Assembly: GCF_023614235.1 (NCBI RefSeq)
Contig: NZ_CP094264.1
Coordinates: 3,968,001-4,032,000, forward strand
Source: Streptomyces sp. MRC013
GTDB taxonomy: Bacteria > Actinomycetota > Actinomycetes > Streptomycetales > Streptomycetaceae
DNA length: 64,000 nucleotides
Direction of reading: 5' to 3'
The position numbers and the translations under genes are program-made. This document shows, in pieces, positions 14,346 to 24,400 of this stretch. Numbering within the stretch: position 1 is the stretch's first letter; the number at the start of each line of letters is the position of its first letter. A model generated the notes under the pieces. That model saw only the letters and a program-made list of their open reading frames with translations, was not told the origin of the DNA and searched no databases.

Positions 14346-17300
14346 TCAGTCGTGGCGGGGACCCTGACCGGGGGGCGGGGTGAGGGTGGAGCGGTAGTTG
14401 CCGCCCTCGCCCTCGACGAGCGGATTCTCCAGGGTGAGACCGGCGGCCGCCATGCGGTCGTACTCGGCGAGGATCAGCTTCTTGGTGCGGTACTCGCCGT
14501 GCGCCTTCATGTCGTTGTCGCGGGTGACGTTGAAGGTGTCCAGGATGTAGGCGGCGTCGTCGCGGTCGATCCCGTAGAGGTGGAAGAAGAGGGCGTCCAA
14601 CTCGGCCCGGATGACAGCACGGCGGTTTTCGTCCCAGCGGAAGGGGGCGCCGCTGTCGCCGAGGTCGTGGGCGAAGGGGGCCATGTCGAATGCCGTGTAG
14701 GTGAGTTCGAGGACGCGAGGCGTGATGAAAGGTGCATGCGGTGCGACCTGAGCAGGGGCGATGACCGGGAGCTGGCGGACGGTAAAGAACTTCAGATGAG
14801 TTCCTCCGACCTTCTGGCGCGCGGTGAAGTCTAGGACGAAGGAGGACAGGCAAGCCATGAGAGCGGCTACGGGGCCCTCATGAGGCAACATGAGAAGGGT
14901 GCTGTCGGGCGTGCCAACGCGAGGGAGAACGAAGTTAATCATTGTCCGCTCGTCACTCGCCCGGCAGATGTCACGCCAGCCGAAGAGCCATTCCCGATCC
15001 CAGCCCTTGGCCGCCAAGCGACTGTGGACCCCTGGCTCCATGACGGGCTTGCCGAACTTGTCGACCTTGTCAGTCGAAACATCCTTTTCCGACAACCAGT
15101 AGCGCGGCAGCGGTACAGCGGAGGCGTCTTGGTGCTGGTCCACAGTGAAACGCGGAAGAGTGCCAACGGCGAGCTGCTTCTCGGTTGCATTTTCGTATGT
15201 CGAGAAGCGGTGGTCGTAATGGTGCAGCATCTTCGCCTCGTACAGCGGTAGCATGCGTGCTCCAGATTTAATGAAGATGTTGCCTTCTAGGTGCCAACCA
15301 TCGGCGATGAGGTGTTTGCGGGTATGGAACTTGCCCGAGTCCGAATTCATCATGAACATGAGTTGGAACTTCACGCCCCACGGGTTGCCGTCTGCGGCGT
15401 TTTCCTTGAAAAGCACCGGAATGCGTCGGTAGATGCCCAGGGTGATTTCCATGTCGCGACGAGAGCGGAAAACGGGGCAGGTTCCGGTATTTGGATTTAG
15501 GATTTGGATATCCCGGCCCGTCAGTAGATAAGAGCGTTCCGGAATCTGTCTAGCCTGACGAACTCGGAAGGCGATGGAGATCGGCTCGTCAGGAGAGCCG
15601 GAGCCTGCCATGCAAAACAGGGCAAAGTTCACGCTGTGATGGACGCCAGGGAAGACTTTTTCTTCGTTCTCGAAGCTATACAGTGCAACCAGGCGGCCCT
15701 GGGTGACTAGATCCTGAAAGAAATATTGATTGAAGGAGTCGGTAGCAATGCCCGAGGGGATGATCTGACCGCTGCGCCCTTGCGGGGTCATGATGGTGCG
15801 AGCATGCTCCGTGAAGAGTGAGTACGTGTTAAGTCGCCCAAAGGCTGTCAGTGGGAACCGGCCAGAAGCGTGTGCGAAATGCTTGAACCCGTCATTCTTG
15901 CGCTGCTCCTCCTTAAAGCTTGCGTATAGCTCAGGGTTCTCTGTAGCCAGCGAGGTAATCTTTTTGTTACGGGCTGCCATGTTCGCCGCTTCAGCGATAT
16001 CTGCTCGTTTTGCTGCGAAGAATTCGCGCGCGTCAACCTGTACTTGGTCCCACGGCGGATTCCCCACCACCGCGTCGAACCCCCCGGCCCACCCCGTTCC
16101 CGGCTGGACGCCCGCTCCCGACTCCGGGACGGTGAAGACCTCCGGGAACTCCAGGTGCCAGTGGAAGAAGCCGTACTGGTCCCGCAGGCGCAGGATCTCC
16201 GCGTGCGTGGCGTCCGGCACGGTCGACTGGTCGCGTCCCCGCAGCGCCCGGAACACCTGGTCCGTCGGGGCCTCCGGTGCGCCCTCCCGCTTGGGCCACA
16301 CGAACGCGGCGCACCAGGCGTCGGCGGCGTGCAGGTCCTGGACGTACGCCGGGGACTCCACGTACGCCCGGTACGCGGACTCCTGCGCCCGTACCTGCTC
16401 CAGGGAGTCCGCCGGGGCGGCGGTGATGCGGGCCAGCTCGGCGGCGTACCGCTCGTTGCCGGGCAGGGTGTCCGTGTCGAACAGCAGCTCGTCCTGGCCG
16501 CCCCGCTGGGCCTTGTTCCGCTTGACGAGCCCGGCCGCGTACTTCCTGTCGTCGCCCTCGATCGGCTTGAACGCCTCGTCCGGGACGCCCTCCGCCAGCA
16601 GCTTCGGCGTCGCGCCGATCAGGCCGTTGCCCTGCTTGAGGTGGGCGTCGAGGAAGCCGAGCGGCTTGCCCGGCTCCAGGGCCTCCAGCCACAGGGAGAC
16701 CTTGGCCAGGTCGACGGCCATCGGGTTGAGGTCGACGCCGTAGACGCAGCGCGCGACGACCTCGTGCAGGGCGTGGCGCATGGCGTCGACCGTCGGCTCC
16801 GGGGTGCGCTCCCGTACGGACGCCACGCGCTTGGCGATGCGGCGGGCCGAAGCGACCAGGAAGTGCCCGGACCCGCAGGCCGGGTCGCACACCGTCAGCG
16901 ACAGCAGCTCGTCGACGATGTCGTCCGCCGGGTCGGGGCGGCCGGCCTCCGCCGCCCGCTGCTCGCCGCGCTTGACGGCGTCGTCTATGACCGGGTCGAG
17001 CGTCGTGTCCAGCAGGCATTCGATGAGCGAGGACGGCGTGTAGTAACTGCCGGTCGTCTTGCGGCTGTTGCCCGCCACCTCGATCAGTTCGAAGCTGCGG
17101 TCCGTCGCCGAGTGCTTCGGCTCCAGCTCCAGCAGCGACTCGTACACCGAGCCCAGCTCCTCGGCGTCCAGGTGCCGGTAGTCGACGGCCCGCCAGCGCC
17201 GCGCGCCCGGGTCGCGGACCTGCGCCAGGTGGCGGACCGCGGCGAGCAGCGACTCGTTGGACAGCTTCAGCCCGTCCAGCGGCGCGTCGGCCTCCGTACG

Positions 17301-18434
17301 GGTGAACAGGCCGCCCAGACCGGGCAGGCCGAGTTCCGGGCGGCCCCCCTCGGTGCCGAGCGCGTCGAGGACGATCCGCAGCGCCTCGTACTGGTCGCCG
17401 TGGGCCGTGCCCTGCCGCCGCCGGGCCCGCTCCCGCAGCCGCGCCGACGAGAAGTAGCGTTCGTACGCCTCCCGCCGCCGCTCATCGGCGTTCGGGTCGA
17501 GCAGGGCGTCCCGGTCCTCGGCGACGAACACGAACAGCAGCCGGTAGACGAGCCGCAGCAGGGCGTCCCGGAGGGCCTTCGGGTCGACGTCCTCGCGCAG
17601 CCGGGCGTTCTCCGGGTGCCGCAGGAAGCCGGTGCCGAGCACGGTCAGCGCGTTCTGCACGCCCAGCCGCAGCTGGTCCAGCGCGCGGGCGCCCGACGTG
17701 ACGGCCTCCGCGCGCCACTTCTCCAGCCAGCACCCCGAAGGCGCCGCGCCCTCCGGCACCGCGAACCGGGAGGCGTGCAGCAGGCTGTACAGCAGGACGA
17801 ACTCGCTGAACAGCTCCCCGTCGAAGACCGCCTCCAGGTCGAACTCGACGTACGCCGCGGTGGAGAAGGACGACGAGTCGCGCAGCAGGCGCAGGCGGCG
17901 GCCGTTGGTGAGGACCGCCCACAGGTGGGCCTCGGTGCGGTTGAGGCAGTCCTGCACCATGGACTGGGGCGGGACCCGGCCGGGGGCCGGGCGCTTGTCC
18001 AGCTCCTGGTTCCAGGGGATCAGGTGGAGCAGCGCCGGGCCGTGGCGGTGGGAGACGGGGAAGCGCCTCTCCGGGTCGGAGTCGGCCGGGACGCCCGCCG
18101 CGCCGACCTCCGTCAGGGCGCCGAAGTCCAGCTTGCGGAAGAGCTGGGCGAGCCAGTCGGTGCCGGCCCGGCCGGTCGGGTCGGCGGCGGGCGCGCCCGT
18201 GACCGGGTCGGAGGGCAGGGCGGCGCGCAGGTCGCGCCAGAGCGGCTTGAGGTACTCCCAGGCGCGTTCGGCCTCGTCCCGCACGGGCACGGACGCGGGC
18301 AGGCCGTAGTCGGCGGGCCTGGTGCCCGGCAGGTTCCGCGCCTCGGCGACGCGCAGCAGCATGTCGGCGGGGAGGAGCCCGCCGACCGTGGTGACGGCGG
18401 TGAAGGCCGGGGCGGTGCGGGTGGCGGCGGACAT
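14346..18434 (-). CDS. N6-adenine DNA methyltransferase, DISARM DrmMI / PglX-like
   Basis: A 1362-residue protein. The S-adenosylmethionine motif DPACGSGHFLV lies at about residue 520 and the catalytic NPPW of N6-adenine methylases at about residue 789. The N-terminal 450 residues resemble the helical domain of large Eco57I/PglX-type enzymes. The C-terminal 550 residues should hold target recognition; this half (about 14650-16060) is clearly lower in GC than the rest, suggesting exchange. The ATG overlaps the stop of the upstream SNF2 gene by one base. By analogy it marks host DNA for the defence system. No nuclease motif was seen in it. Confidence 0.9.
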   Translation of the reverse strand: MSAATRTAPAFTAVTTVGGLLPADMLLRVAEARNLPGTRPADYGLPASVPVRDEAERAWEYLKPLWRDLRAALPSDPVTGAPAADPTGRAGTDWLAQLFRKLDFGALTEVGAAGVPADSDPERRFPVSHRHGPALLHLIPWNQELDKRPAPGRVPPQSMVQDCLNRTEAHLWAVLTNGRRLRLLRDSSSFSTAAYVEFDLEAVFDGELFSEFVLLYSLLHASRFAVPEGAAPSGCWLEKWRAEAVTSGARALDQLRLGVQNALTVLGTGFLRHPENARLREDVDPKALRDALLRLVYRLLFVFVAEDRDALLDPNADERRREAYERYFSSARLRERARRRQGTAHGDQYEALRIVLDALGTEGGRPELGLPGLGGLFTRTEADAPLDGLKLSNESLLAAVRHLAQVRDPGARRWRAVDYRHLDAEELGSVYESLLELEPKHSATDRSFELIEVAGNSRKTTGSYYTPSSLIECLLDTTLDPVIDDAVKRGEQRAAEAGRPDPADDIVDELLSLTVCDPACGSGHFLVASARRIAKRVASVRERTPEPTVDAMRHALHEVVARCVYGVDLNPMAVDLAKVSLWLEALEPGKPLGFLDAHLKQGNGLIGATPKLLAEGVPDEAFKPIEGDDRKYAAGLVKRNKAQRGGQDELLFDTDTLPGNERYAAELARITAAPADSLEQVRAQESAYRAYVESPAYVQDLHAADAWCAAFVWPKREGAPEAPTDQVFRALRGRDQSTVPDATHAEILRLRDQYGFFHWHLEFPEVFTVPESGAGVQPGTGWAGGFDAVVGNPPWDQVQVDAREFFAAKRADIAEAANMAARNKKITSLATENPELYASFKEEQRKNDGFKHFAHASGRFPLTAFGRLNTYSLFTEHARTIMTPQGRSGQIIPSGIATDSFNQYFFQDLVTQGRLVALYSFENEEKVFPGVHHSVNFALFCMAGSGSPDEPISIAFRVRQARQIPERSYLLTGRDIQILNPNTGTCPVFRSRRDMEITLGIYRRIPVLFKENAADGNPWGVKFQLMFMMNSDSGKFHTRKHLIADGWHLEGNIFIKSGARMLPLYEAKMLHHYDHRFSTYENATEKQLAVGTLPRFTVDQHQDASAVPLPRYWLSEKDVSTDKVDKFGKPVMEPGVHSRLAAKGWDREWLFGWRDICRASDERTMINFVLPRVGTPDSTLLMLPHEGPVAALMACLSSFVLDFTARQKVGGTHLKFFTVRQLPVIAPAQVAPHAPFITPRVLELTYTAFDMAPFAHDLGDSGAPFRWDENRRAVIRAELDALFFHLYGIDRDDAAYILDTFNVTRDNDMKAHGEYRTKKLILAEYDRMAAAGLTLENPLVEGEGGNYRSTLTPPPGQGPRHD

Positions 18435-21370
18435 CAGGCTTCGGCTCCGGGGACGGTAGAGGCGGCGGGCGGCAGGTACACGTACACGCCGAGGACGTCG
18501 GCGGGTTCCTGCGGGACGACCTTCAGGCCGCGGACGATCTCCTCGTTGGCCCTGCGCACCCGGCGGTGCGAGGCGTCGAGTTCGTCGGCCAGGCGGGTGC
18601 CATACCCGGTGAGGTGGGCGGCGAGGCCGGGCAGGCCCTCCAGGGCGCCGGTGACGGCGTTGCGGGCGGCCAGCTCGTGGGTGTTGGCGGTGGCGCGGGC
18701 GCCGAGGAGCGCGGCGGCCGCGTCGTCGTCCAGCCAGCGGGCGCGCTGCGGCAGGCCCTCGTAGGCGAGCAGGCGGGCGTCCTCCGCGACGATCCGCCGC
18801 TCGCCGGTGCGGGACGGCAGGGTGAGGTGGAAGCGGTAGCGGACCAGGAGCAGCGTGGTGCGGACGGTGACCGCGTCCGTGGTGACCACGCCGCAGCGGC
18901 GGGCCGGGCGGGGCCCGGGCGCCCGCGCGTCGAGCGCCGAGTCCAGGACGTACGAGGCGAGGGCGCCGATCGCCGGATCGGTGCGGACCAGGGCGGCCTC
19001 GCCGCGCCCGACCGCCGGGGTCGTCCGGAACGGGATCTCGCGGTCCTCCTCGACGACCCGGTTGCCCAGCGCGGCCGCGAGCGCGTCGCGCAGCCCCGCC
19101 GGGGCGCCGCCGACCTGCGCGGTGAAGTCGCCGCTGCCGTCGCGGGGGTCGCGGACCAGGGCGTCGAGGTCCCGCAGCGCCTCCAGCGCGAACCCGCGCA
19201 CCTCCCGGGCCCCGCCGAGCGCGGCCCGTACGGCGGCGACCTCGCGGGCCACCTCCTCCGGGTGGACGGCACGCTGGGCGTACTTGGAACGGGACGTCTT
19301 CTCCCGCTCGGCGGCCGAGCTCCACTCCCGCTCGACGCGGTCGAAGGACTCCTGGTGGCCGTCCATCTCGAACAGGCTCTCCTGGCTGCCCTGCCGCCCG
19401 TGCAGCAGCAGCCACTCCACCACGGCGTCGGTGACGCCGGACGCGGTCTCGTCGGGGACGGAGACGGAGATGCCGAGGTCCTTCTTGATCTGGCGGTGCT
19501 TCCTGAACAGCACGTCCAGGACCTTGCCGTCGATGCCGTTGTCCTCGCCGTACATGGTGATCACGCGGACCTGGTCGCGCTTCTGGCCGTAGCGGTCGAC
19601 GCGGCCCTCCCGCTGGTCGTGGCGGGTGGGGTTCCAGGCCAGGTCGTAGTGGACGACGGCGTCGAAGTGGTGCTGGAGGTTGACGCCCTCCGACAGGCAG
19701 TCGGTGGCGATCAGCACGCGCCGCGCCGCCGGGTCGTCGCCCGCGTCGGCGGCGAGCTGCTCGATCCGCTCCAGGCGCTGCTGCGGGGAGAGGGTGCCGG
19801 TCACGGCGGCGATCGTCGTCTTCCTGCCGAGCCTGCCCTCCAGCTGCCCGGCGAGGTACTCGGCGGTGGGGATGTAGCGGCAGAAGACGATCGGGTGGTA
19901 GCCGTCGGCGATCAGGGCCTTCAGGTGCCGGGTCAGCGCCTTCAGCTTCGCGTCCTCGGCCGGGCCGGTCAACCGCTCGGCGCGCCGGGCGAGTTCGAGG
20001 AGGCGGGCGCCCGCCTCCTCCGACTCGGCGGCGCCGGGCGCGACGTCCATGCCCTCCAGCCGGCCGTCGTCGGCGGAGTCGGCGGCCACCGGGGCGCCCA
20101 GCACGTCCGCCTCGTGCGCGGTGCGGGCGGCGGCGGACTCGGAGCGGGTCCTCAGGGTCTGCGCGGCAGCGGCCGGGGAGGACACCATGGAGCGCAGCAG
20201 CGCGATCACCGACCACCAGGCGATCCTGGCCTCCCGCCTCCCCCGCTCGCCGGCCGCCTCGACGCGGTCGCGGGCGTAGGCGATGGCGTCGTCCAGCAGC
20301 GCCCGGTAGGCGGGCGTCAGCCGGTACGGCTCGTCCTTCGTCCAGCGGTCGGACGGGAACGCGGTCCGCTCGGCCAGGGAGTCGTCGGCGAGGCCGTCCT
20401 CCCTGGTGAGGTAGGTGCGGACGTCGGCGCGCTTGCGGGCCACGAAGTGCTCGGCGAGCTTCGCCCGCCCCGCCGCCGTCTCCAGGTCCAGCGCGGCCAG
20501 TTCGGGCCGCACCAGGCCCAGCAGGTTGCGGAACGCGGACTCCTTGCCGGAGTGCGGGGTCGCCGTCAGCAGCAGCAGGTGGCGGTCGGCGTCGGCGGAG
20601 ACCCTCCGCAGCAGCTCGTGGCGGAGCTGGTCCGTCGCGCAGGACGCGCCGCCCTGCGCGGGGTCGTCGGCGGCCACGCAGGTGTGCGCCTCGTCGACGA
20701 TCACCAGGTCGGGGCAGTGCCTGACGAAGTCCTCGCGGTGGCGGATCGACTTGATGAAGTCCGTCGAGACGATCGTGAACGGGTGCCGGTCGAACAGGGA
20801 CCGGCCCAGCTCCAGGTCGCGCTCCAGACGCGGCACCGTGGAGGAGAGGACCAGCTCGGCGTCGATGCCGAACTTCTCCCGCAGCTCGCCCTGCCACTGC
20901 TCGGCCAGCGCGGGCGAGCACAGCACCGCCAGCCGGGTCGCCTCGCCCTGCGCCAGCAGTTCCTTGGCGATCAGGCCCGCCTCGACCGTCTTGCCGATGC
21001 CGACGTCGTCCGAGATCAGCAGCCGTACGGTGCGCTGCCGCAGCGCCATCAGCAGCGGCACCAGCTGGTAGGCGCGGGGCTCCACGGCGATCGACGCCAG
21101 CGAGCGGAACGGGCCCGCGCCGGACCGGAACCCGATGCGCAGCGCCGTGCGCAGCAGGCCCGCGGCGCGCTGGTCGCCCAGGTCGGCCGGACTCGGCGGC
21201 GCGAACTCGGCCGGACGCACCTCCTCGAACGCGGGGAAGACGGCCGCGACGTCGTCCTCGCCGCCGCCCAGCGGGCGCAGCACCAGCATGTCGGGGGCGC
21301 TCTCGGGCAGCACCACCCATTCCCGGCCACGGGCGGCGACCAGCGAGCCGGCGGTGTACGTGGGGCTCAT
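18434..21370 (-). CDS. SNF2-type helicase, DrmD-like
   Basis: A 978-residue superfamily 2 ATPase. Walker A is LISDDVGIGKTVEAG (about residue 125), motif II VDEAHTCVA (about 225), motif III LLLTATPHSGKE (about 260). The C-terminal helicase lobe has ATDCLSEGVNLQHHFDAVVH and NPTRHDQREGRVDRYGQ (560-600), the HepA/RapA-like SNF2 signature. This is the size and plan of DrmD of class 1 DISARM. It is 39 bp downstream of the kinase-helicase gene and overlaps the methylase start by one base, so all three are one operon. Confidence 0.9.
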   Translation of the reverse strand: MSPTYTAGSLVAARGREWVVLPESAPDMLVLRPLGGGEDDVAAVFPAFEEVRPAEFAPPSPADLGDQRAAGLLRTALRIGFRSGAGPFRSLASIAVEPRAYQLVPLLMALRQRTVRLLISDDVGIGKTVEAGLIAKELLAQGEATRLAVLCSPALAEQWQGELREKFGIDAELVLSSTVPRLERDLELGRSLFDRHPFTIVSTDFIKSIRHREDFVRHCPDLVIVDEAHTCVAADDPAQGGASCATDQLRHELLRRVSADADRHLLLLTATPHSGKESAFRNLLGLVRPELAALDLETAAGRAKLAEHFVARKRADVRTYLTREDGLADDSLAERTAFPSDRWTKDEPYRLTPAYRALLDDAIAYARDRVEAAGERGRREARIAWWSVIALLRSMVSSPAAAAQTLRTRSESAAARTAHEADVLGAPVAADSADDGRLEGMDVAPGAAESEEAGARLLELARRAERLTGPAEDAKLKALTRHLKALIADGYHPIVFCRYIPTAEYLAGQLEGRLGRKTTIAAVTGTLSPQQRLERIEQLAADAGDDPAARRVLIATDCLSEGVNLQHHFDAVVHYDLAWNPTRHDQREGRVDRYGQKRDQVRVITMYGEDNGIDGKVLDVLFRKHRQIKKDLGISVSVPDETASGVTDAVVEWLLLHGRQGSQESLFEMDGHQESFDRVEREWSSAAEREKTSRSKYAQRAVHPEEVAREVAAVRAALGGAREVRGFALEALRDLDALVRDPRDGSGDFTAQVGGAPAGLRDALAAALGNRVVEEDREIPFRTTPAVGRGEAALVRTDPAIGALASYVLDSALDARAPGPRPARRCGVVTTDAVTVRTTLLLVRYRFHLTLPSRTGERRIVAEDARLLAYEGLPQRARWLDDDAAAALLGARATANTHELAARNAVTGALEGLPGLAAHLTGYGTRLADELDASHRRVRRANEEIVRGLKVVPQEPADVLGVYVYLPPAASTVPGAEA

Positions 21371-21409
21371 GAGATGTCTCGGTTCCTCGGGGTCGGCGGG
21401 GTGCGGCGG

Positions 21410-24400
21410 TCAGCGCAGGCGGAAGTAGGCGGCGTTGCGGTCGACGACGGTGCCCCAGTCCGCGTCCGCGGGGAAGCGCAGGACGTCCCAGCCGGCCTCC
21501 TGCAGGCGGTAGCCGGCCTCGGCGTCGCGGGTGGGGTCGGCCGGCCGGCCGGGAACGTCGACGAACACCGCGAGATCGGCGCCGTCCAGGTGGAAGACCA
21601 GGTCGGGGCGTGCGTCCGCCCCGGCGACGAAGGCGTCGACCTCGTCCGGAAGCCGGTAGCCCTTGGCCTTCAGCCAGCCGAGCAGGTCGCCCTCGGCGAC
21701 GAGCGCCGCCAGATCGGCCTCCACCGGGGTCGGCGAGGCGGCGCCGCGGGAGGCGCCCGCCGGGGCGAGCCTGCGGAACGCCTCGCTGCGGGACTCCCCG
21801 CGGTCCTCCCGCTCGGTGCGCGCGCCGGCCAGGCGCAGCAGCAGCGGCCGGGCGGCGTGCCGGCTCAACTGGCGGTGGTGCCCCTGGTTGGCGTAGGTCA
21901 GCAGGCAGGTGTAGCAGCCGCGGGCGCACTTCTCGTGCTCCGCCGGCCCGCCCAGGTCCTCGCCCGTCCCCGGGTCGAAGTGGCAGATCTCCAGCGCCGT
22001 CCGGGCGGCCTCGGCGAGGGCGCCCCGCTCGTGCTGGATCCGGCGCAGCACACCGGCGCCGCCCTCGGCGGCCTCCGTGAACAGCAGGCGGCGGCGCGGG
22101 CCGTCGTCGGGCGGCAGCAGCTCCGCCGTCAGCTCGGAGTCCTCCAGCTCGAACGCCGCCTCGACGCCCCGCTCCAGCGCGTACATGAACGACAGCGCCA
22201 CCGGCTCCGGCTGCGGCTCGTCCAGCGTCACCACGAGGATGTTGCGGCGGTCCTCCACGTACGGCAGGACCCGCTTCTTGCGGCGCTTCTCGTTGCCGTC
22301 CTCGTCGACCACCGGCATGCCGGTGCCCTCGATGGCGTCCGCGGCGGCCCGGTCGTTGAGCCAGCGGCCGTCGCCCAGGTCCAGCCAGTAGCCGTCCGGC
22401 TCGCCCTCCTTGTCGCGGACCCGGCCGAGGTTGGTGATCCGGACGGTCGCCGAGTCGCCGTAGTCCAGGTCCAGGACGGGGGCGCCGCCCGCGTCGGTGA
22501 CGTGCGAGGTGAGGCGGCCCTTGCGGGCGCCGTGGTCCTGGAAGGCGTACGACGTCTCCAGGCGGAAACCGGCCCGGCGGCGCTCCTCCTCGTCGGAGGA
22601 GATCCGCTCGCGCGGCGTCGTGTACACGGTGTGCAGGTGGAGCAGGCCGGTGCGCTTGCCCCGCAGCGGCTCCCCGCACATCGCGCACAGGTCGGAGCCC
22701 GCCTTCACGTCGTGGTGGTAGCCGCAGCCGTCGCACCGCCGCGCCTCCGCCGTCGCCAGGTCGCCCGAGGCGTCCGGCGGCAACTGGACCCGGGTGACCT
22801 GGTAGCGGGCGCCCTCGTGGTAGATGAGCGCGCCGGGCCCGAACTCGCGGATCGCGAGGAACCGGGGACGCTGCAGGTAGTCCCCGTCGGCGTTGCGGCG
22901 GTTGCCGGAGCGCGGGACGTACGCGGCCAGCGGGAGCCGAGGGAAGCTGTAGCCGGGCAGGAACCCCTCGGACGCCAGGTAGCGGTACGGGTTGAAGTCG
23001 CTCATCACCGACTTGCTGTCGGCGGAGCGGTTCAGCAGCAGGTTCGTCTGCGTCTCCGCCTCCCGGCGGCGGGTGCGCGCCCGGCCCTGCTCACCGGGGG
23101 AGAGGGTGTGGTCGACGACCCGCTTGTTCTGCTCGTACTGGTCGATGACGGCCGCCCGGAACAGGTCCCGCCACCGGTCGAAGGACTCGTCGAACTTCTC
23201 GGGGGCCCGCCCGATCCGGTCCTCGATCCACTCGTCGTACCACCAGGTGGTGGACTCGAAGTCCGCGACCAGCGGGGCCAGGACGGTACGGGCGGCCTCG
23301 ACCGCGCGACGGCGGGCGCCCTCGTCCAGGGACAGGTCGCGGATGTGGGACAGGAGCGGCAGCGGCATCAGCGGATCGGGGCGGTCGCCCGCGTCGGGGT
23401 CGTAGGCGACGTCGACGACGTCCGGGATCGCGGTGCCGAGCCTCATGCCGGTCTCCGCCAGCCAGATGCCCTGCAGGTGGGAGCGGACCAGGTCCTCGTT
23501 GGCGAGGTCCAGGCGCGGCGGCGCCACCTGCCCCGCCACCATGTCCTGGGAGCGGCGGAAGTAGTACTGGTCGTGGCTGTTGCCCGTCGCGCAGTACGTG
23601 GTCACCAGCGCCGGCTGGCCGGAGCGGCCCGCCCGGCCCGAGCGCTGCGCGTAGTTCGCCGGGGTCGGCGGCACGTTGCGCATCATCACCGCGTTGAGCG
23701 ACGAGATGTCCACGCCCAGCTCCATCGTCGGCGAGCAGTACAGCAGGGGCAGTTCGGCGTCGCGGAACCGCCTCTCCCGCTCCAGCCGGTCCTCCGGGGC
23801 GACCTGCGCGGTGTGCTCCCGCGCGTACAGGCCCGCCAGGTCGGCCGCCGCCGTGCGGTACAGGTCGCGGAAGAACGGGTTGACCCGCGGCCCCTCGCCG
23901 CTGCTGTAGGTGCGCGCCAGCGGGTCGACCGCGCCCCGCTCGCCGTCGCCGGCCCGCCACACCAGGGCGGCGGCCGACACGCGGTAGCCGGTGCGCTTCC
24001 CCGCCGCGCGGCGGCGGAAGGCCGGGCCGGAGCGCTCCGGGGCGGCCTCCACCTCGCGCACCAGGTCCGCGTCCCGCAGCACCTTCAGCAGGTCCTCGAT
24101 GACGCACCGGACGTCGTCCGGGGAGGCGTCGCGCAGCTCCGGCACGTTGCGCCGCAGGTACCTGCCGAACTTGCCGCGCGCCGACAGGAACAGCGCGGAA
24201 CGCTCCATGCCCGGCCGCGAACCGTAGGGGTAGGCGGTGCCGACGGCCGGCTGGTCGGAGTCGCCCAGCACCCACGGCCCGGTCAGGCGCTCCTCGCTCG
24301 CCCGCCGCAGGGCGTCGAAGTCGTCGCGGAAGTACTGCACGTCGATGGCGAGGGCCCGCCGCATGTGGTCGAGCAGCGTACGGCCGACCTCCTCGCGGAG

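Noticed and set aside
14346..18434. Type IIG restriction enzyme (methylase fused to nuclease)
   Set aside because: No PD-(D/E)XK motif was recognised in the N-terminal part; the operon context with two helicases fits DISARM/BREX-type methylases better.
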